Shown: positions 61,098 to 64,000 of the stretch, in pieces
Position numbering within the stretch: position 1 is the first letter of the stretch
Layout of the letters: every line of letters begins with the position of its first letter
Source of the DNA: Burkholderia sp. Bp9142
GTDB taxonomy: Bacteria; Pseudomonadota; Gammaproteobacteria; Burkholderiales; Burkholderiaceae
DNA: 64,000 nucleotides
NCBI RefSeq assembly: GCF_003853415.1
Contig: NZ_QTPP01000002.1
Span: forward strand, 186,001-250,000
Direction of reading: 5' to 3'
Position numbers and translations under genes: made by a program
The notes under the pieces: generated by a model
What the model saw: the letters and a program-made list of their open reading frames with translations, nothing else
Database searches by the model: none
Told to the model about the DNA's origin: nothing

Positions 61098-62423
61098 ATG
61101 ACCGACAAAGCTACCCGTATCGATCTCTTCAGCTTCCGCACCGCGCCGATGCGCGCGTTCCACATGACGTGGATGGCGTTTTTCGTGTGCTTCTTCGCAT
61201 GGTTCGCCTGCGCACCGCTGATGCCGCTGATCGCGCGCGAATTCCACCTCACCGCGGCACAGGTCGCGAACATCAACATCGCGGCCGTGGCCGCGACGAT
61301 CGCCGTGCGGCTGCTGGTCGGCCCGATGTGCGACCGCTTCGGCCCGCGCCGCGTCTATGCGGGCCTGCTGCTGCTCGGCGCGCTTCCCGTGTTCGCGGTG
61401 TCGTTCACGCACGACTACCTGTCGTTCCTGATCTGCCGCCTCGGCATCGGCGCGATCGGCGCGGGCTTCGTGATCACGCAGTACCACACGTCGGTGATGT
61501 TCGCGCCGAACGTGGTCGGCACCGCGAACGCGACGACGGCCGGCTGGGGCAACGCGGGCGCGGGCGCGACGCAGGCGATGATGCCGCTGCTCGTCGCCGC
61601 CGGCCTGATGCTCGGCTTCGGCGACGACGCGTCGTGGCGCATCGCACTCATCGTGCCGGGCGTCGCGATGCTCGCGATGGCGTGGGCGTACTGGCGCTTC
61701 ACGCAGGACTGCCCGCAAGGCGACTTCGTCGCGCTGCGCAAGCAGGGCGTGACGGTCGACAGCGGCAAGAAGGGCGGCTGGGCGAGCTTCTTCGCGGCGT
61801 GCGGCAACTATCGCGTGTGGATGCTGTTCGTCACGTACGGCGCGTGTTTCGGCGTCGAGGTGTTCATCCACAACATCGCCGCGCTGTACTACGTCGATCA
61901 CTTCCAGTTGTCGCTGAAGGATGCCGGCTTCGCGGTCGGCCTGTTCGGGCTGCTCGCGCTGTTCGCCCGCGCGCTCGGCGGCTGGCTGTCGGACAAGGTC
62001 GCCGCACGCCGCAGCCTCGACGTGCGCGCGGCGCTGCTGTGCGCGCTGATCATCGGCGAAGGGCTCGGGCTGATCTGGTTCTCGCATGCGCAAGGCATCG
62101 GCATGGCGCTGGTCGCGATGCTGACCTTCGGCCTCTTCACGCACATGGCCTGCGGCGCGACCTATGCGCTCGTGCCGTTCATCGACCGCAAGGCGCTCGG
62201 CGGCGTCGCGGGGATCGTCGGCGCGGGCGGCAACGTCGGCGCGGTGGCCGCGGCCTTCCTGCTGAAGGGCGTCGGCGACGTGCAGCACACGCTGAGCCTG
62301 CTCGGGCTCGCCGTCACCGCGACCGCATTGTGCGCAATGGCCGTGCGTTTCAGCGAAGAACACAAGGCACGCGAGGCCGAACTGCGCGATCGCGCGCTGG
62401 CCGCCGCCAACGCCGCGAACTGA
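61098..62423 (+). CDS. narK: Nitrate/nitrite transporter, NarK/NasA family
   Basis: A 441-residue MFS transporter with twelve helices that imports nitrate (and may exchange nitrite). Both nitrate-signature segments are visible: G-W-G-N-A-G-A-G-A-T-Q in helix 5 and G-A-G-G-N-V-G-A-V in helix 11. So is the substrate-binding arginine region in V-R-L-L-V-G-P-M-C-D-R-F-G-P-R-R. The ATG at 61098 is used; a TTG 12 bp upstream is less likely. It is first of the nitrate assimilation operon, just after the attenuator and 21 bp before nirB. Confidence 0.94.
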   Translation: MTDKATRIDLFSFRTAPMRAFHMTWMAFFVCFFAWFACAPLMPLIAREFHLTAAQVANINIAAVAATIAVRLLVGPMCDRFGPRRVYAGLLLLGALPVFAVSFTHDYLSFLICRLGIGAIGAGFVITQYHTSVMFAPNVVGTANATTAGWGNAGAGATQAMMPLLVAAGLMLGFGDDASWRIALIVPGVAMLAMAWAYWRFTQDCPQGDFVALRKQGVTVDSGKKGGWASFFAACGNYRVWMLFVTYGACFGVEVFIHNIAALYYVDHFQLSLKDAGFAVGLFGLLALFARALGGWLSDKVAARRSLDVRAALLCALIIGEGLGLIWFSHAQGIGMALVAMLTFGLFTHMACGATYALVPFIDRKALGGVAGIVGAGGNVGAVAAAFLLKGVGDVQHTLSLLGLAVTATALCAMAVRFSEEHKAREAELRDRALAAANAAN

Positions 62424-62444
62424 TCGACCGAGGGAAACGTCATC

Positions 62445-64000
62445 ATGAAACTCATCGTCATCGGCCACGGGATGGTCGGCCACAAGCTCCTCGAATGCCT
62501 GGCGGCGCAAGCCGGCACGGCGGACGCGCTGCAGGTCACGGTGCTCGGCGAGGAACCGCGCCCGGCATACGACCGCGTGCACCTGTCGGAATTCTTCGCG
62601 GGCAAGTCGGCGGACGATCTGTCGCTCGTCGAACCCGGTTTCTTCGCGCGTCATCCGCGGTTCGACCTGCGGCTGAACGCCCAGGTCGCGTCGATCGATC
62701 GTGCCGCACACACGGTCACGCTCGCGTCCGGCGAAACGCTCGCCTACGACAAGCTGGTGCTCGCGACGGGCTCGCGTCCGTTCGTGCCGCCGGTGCCGGG
62801 CCGCGATCGCGCGGGCTGCTTCGTGTACCGGACGATCGAGGATCTCGAAGCGATGCAGGCGTGCGGCACGCACGCGAAGCGCGGCGTGGTGATCGGCGGC
62901 GGGCTGCTCGGCCTCGAATGCGCGAAGGCGCTGCGCGACATGGGGCTCGACACGCACGTCGTCGAGTTCGCGCCGCGCCTGATGGCGGTGCAGGTCGACG
63001 ACGGCGGTGGCCGGATGCTGCGCGCGAAGATCGAGGCGCTCGGCGTGACCGTGCATACGGGCAAGAACACGCTCGAGATCGTCGACGGCGAGGAAGGCAC
63101 GCACCGGATGGCGTTCGCCGACGGCTCGCATCTCGACACCGACATGATCGTGTTCTCGGCCGGCATCCGCGCCCGCGACGAACTGGCACGCGCGTGCGGG
63201 CTGGACATCGGCCCGCGCGGCGGCGTCGCGATCGACGACGCGTGCCGCACGAGCGACGCCGACATCTACGCGATCGGCGAATGCGCGGCCTGGAACGGGA
63301 TGGTGTACGGCCTCGTCGCGCCGGGCTATGACATGGCGCGCGTGGTCGCGAAGCAGCTCGGCGGCGACCTCGACGACGCGGCCGGGGCCGCGTTCGCCGG
63401 TGCCGACATGAGCACGAAGCTGAAGCTGATGGGCGTCGACGTCGCGAGCATCGGCGACGCGCACGGCGCGACGGCCGGCAGCCGCACCTACCAGTACGCG
63501 GACGAGCGCCGCCAGGTCTACAAGAAACTGGTGGTGTCGGACTGCGGCAAGTTCCTGCACGGCGCGGTGATGGTCGGCGACGCGGCCGAATACGGCACGC
63601 TGCTGCAGATGATGCTGAACCGCATCGAGCTGCCCGAGTCGCCGGAATTCCTGATCCTGCCGTCGTCGGACGGCGCGGCGAAGCCCGCGATCGGCGTCGA
63701 CGCGCTGCCGGAGGGCGCACAGATCTGCTCGTGCAACAACGTGTCGAAGTCGCAGATCTGCGCGGCGGTGGCCGACGGTGCGACGAGCCTCGGCGCACTG
63801 AAGTCGTGCACGGGCGCGGGCACGTCGTGCGGCGGCTGCGTGCCGCTCGTCACGCAGATCATGAAGGCCGAGATGAAGAAGCAGGGCCTCGCGGTCAACA
63901 ACCATCTGTGCGAGCACTTCCCGCATTCGCGCCAGGAGCTGTTCCACCTGATCCGCGTCGAGCGCATCACGACGTTCGACGAACTGCTGCAAAAGCACGG
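62445..64000 (+). CDS. nirB: Nitrite reductase [NAD(P)H] large subunit (3' end beyond window)
   Basis: The first 518 codons of assimilatory siroheme nitrite reductase, which reduces nitrite to ammonia with six electrons from NAD(P)H. The FAD/NAD domains are complete: G-H-G-M-V-G-H-K near residue 7, A-T-G-S-R-P-F-V-P-P near 106, G-G-G-L-L-G-L-E-C near 148 and the second FAD motif A-I-G-E-C-A near 279. A BFD-like [2Fe-2S] domain follows with C-S-C-N-N-V-S and C-G-G-C. The 4Fe-4S/siroheme half lies beyond 64000. AGGGAA precedes the ATG. Confidence 0.95.
   Translation, partial: MKLIVIGHGMVGHKLLECLAAQAGTADALQVTVLGEEPRPAYDRVHLSEFFAGKSADDLSLVEPGFFARHPRFDLRLNAQVASIDRAAHTVTLASGETLAYDKLVLATGSRPFVPPVPGRDRAGCFVYRTIEDLEAMQACGTHAKRGVVIGGGLLGLECAKALRDMGLDTHVVEFAPRLMAVQVDDGGGRMLRAKIEALGVTVHTGKNTLEIVDGEEGTHRMAFADGSHLDTDMIVFSAGIRARDELARACGLDIGPRGGVAIDDACRTSDADIYAIGECAAWNGMVYGLVAPGYDMARVVAKQLGGDLDDAAGAAFAGADMSTKLKLMGVDVASIGDAHGATAGSRTYQYADERRQVYKKLVVSDCGKFLHGAVMVGDAAEYGTLLQMMLNRIELPESPEFLILPSSDGAAKPAIGVDALPEGAQICSCNNVSKSQICAAVADGATSLGALKSCTGAGTSCGGCVPLVTQIMKAEMKKQGLAVNNHLCEHFPHSRQELFHLIRVERITTFDELLQKH

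Noticed and set aside
61017..63998. A 993-residue minus-strand frame opposite narK and nirB
   Set aside because: Antisense shadow of two well-recognised genes; covers their intergenic gap and leader with no ribosome binding site.

Overview
The window is GC-rich (about two thirds G+C), densely packed DNA, and every recognisable gene points to Burkholderia, most likely the Burkholderia cepacia complex. The clearest marker is a three-gene FAD-dependent glucose dehydrogenase operon (9049-12454). Its subunit lengths (168, 539 and 425 aa) and active-site residue numbers coincide with those I recall for the B. cepacia enzyme. A DUF3331 protein, a Burkholderia-type porin, many LysR regulators and a PaaR-type operator agree. 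I see no tRNA, rRNA, CRISPR array, insertion sequence or prophage gene. The window looks like ordinary core/accessory DNA of a large replicon, with genes cut at both ends (a lipoprotein on the left, nirB on the right).

Layout. 1-8743: minus-strand envelope block with a truncated lipoprotein, pbpC and a giant alpha-2-macroglobulin. 9049-14217: glucose dehydrogenase operon, a DoxX membrane protein and a porin. 14312-18724: isochorismatase, MHS-family transporter and M20 amidohydrolase opposite a LysR gene. 18911-25065: ppnP, a small secreted protein, and a MarR-clcB operon next to an HPP-CBS membrane protein, followed by a LysR gene. 25102-28510: ACS-type transporter and 2-hydroxyacid dehydrogenase opposite a LysR gene. 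29164-32282: a coiled-coil membrane protein with an unusual solute-binding/LysM fusion, then a ChaA-like antiporter. 32834-36623: a phenylacetate-type operon (paaH, paaK, enoyl-CoA hydratase) behind a perfect PaaR operator. 36742-45473: MarC, aldo/keto reductase, CPBP protease, VC0807-like protein, butanediol-type dehydrogenase, DUF3331 protein, tandem GNAT enzyme and a MocR regulator. 45525-53069: a LysR gene opposite an operon of three different RraA/HMG-aldolase paralogues, an aminotransferase and an alpha/beta hydrolase, then an MFS exporter and its LysR gene. 53329-57700: HtrA-like protease, FAA hydrolase, AraC regulator and uracil-DNA glycosylase family protein. 57863-64000: nitrate assimilation with nasT-nasS, cobA and, divergently, narK-nirB.

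How the parts work together. The nitrate block carries several readable layers of control. Two GCAC-N7-GTGC boxes 21 bp apart (NtrC-like) lie upstream of a textbook sigma-54 promoter. Its leader ends in a long attenuator hairpin plus five U just before narK, and nasT-nasS encode the matching antiterminator and nitrate sensor. CobA supplies the siroheme precursor that NirB needs. The MarR-clcB operon and the HPP-CBS gene carry the same 19-bp palindrome, so they probably form one small regulon for anion transport. The strongest candidates for undescribed biology are the triple-RraA/aminotransferase operon, the solute-binding/LysM pair and the MarR/CLC/HPP regulon. All functions come from reading motifs and general family knowledge; no database search was run.
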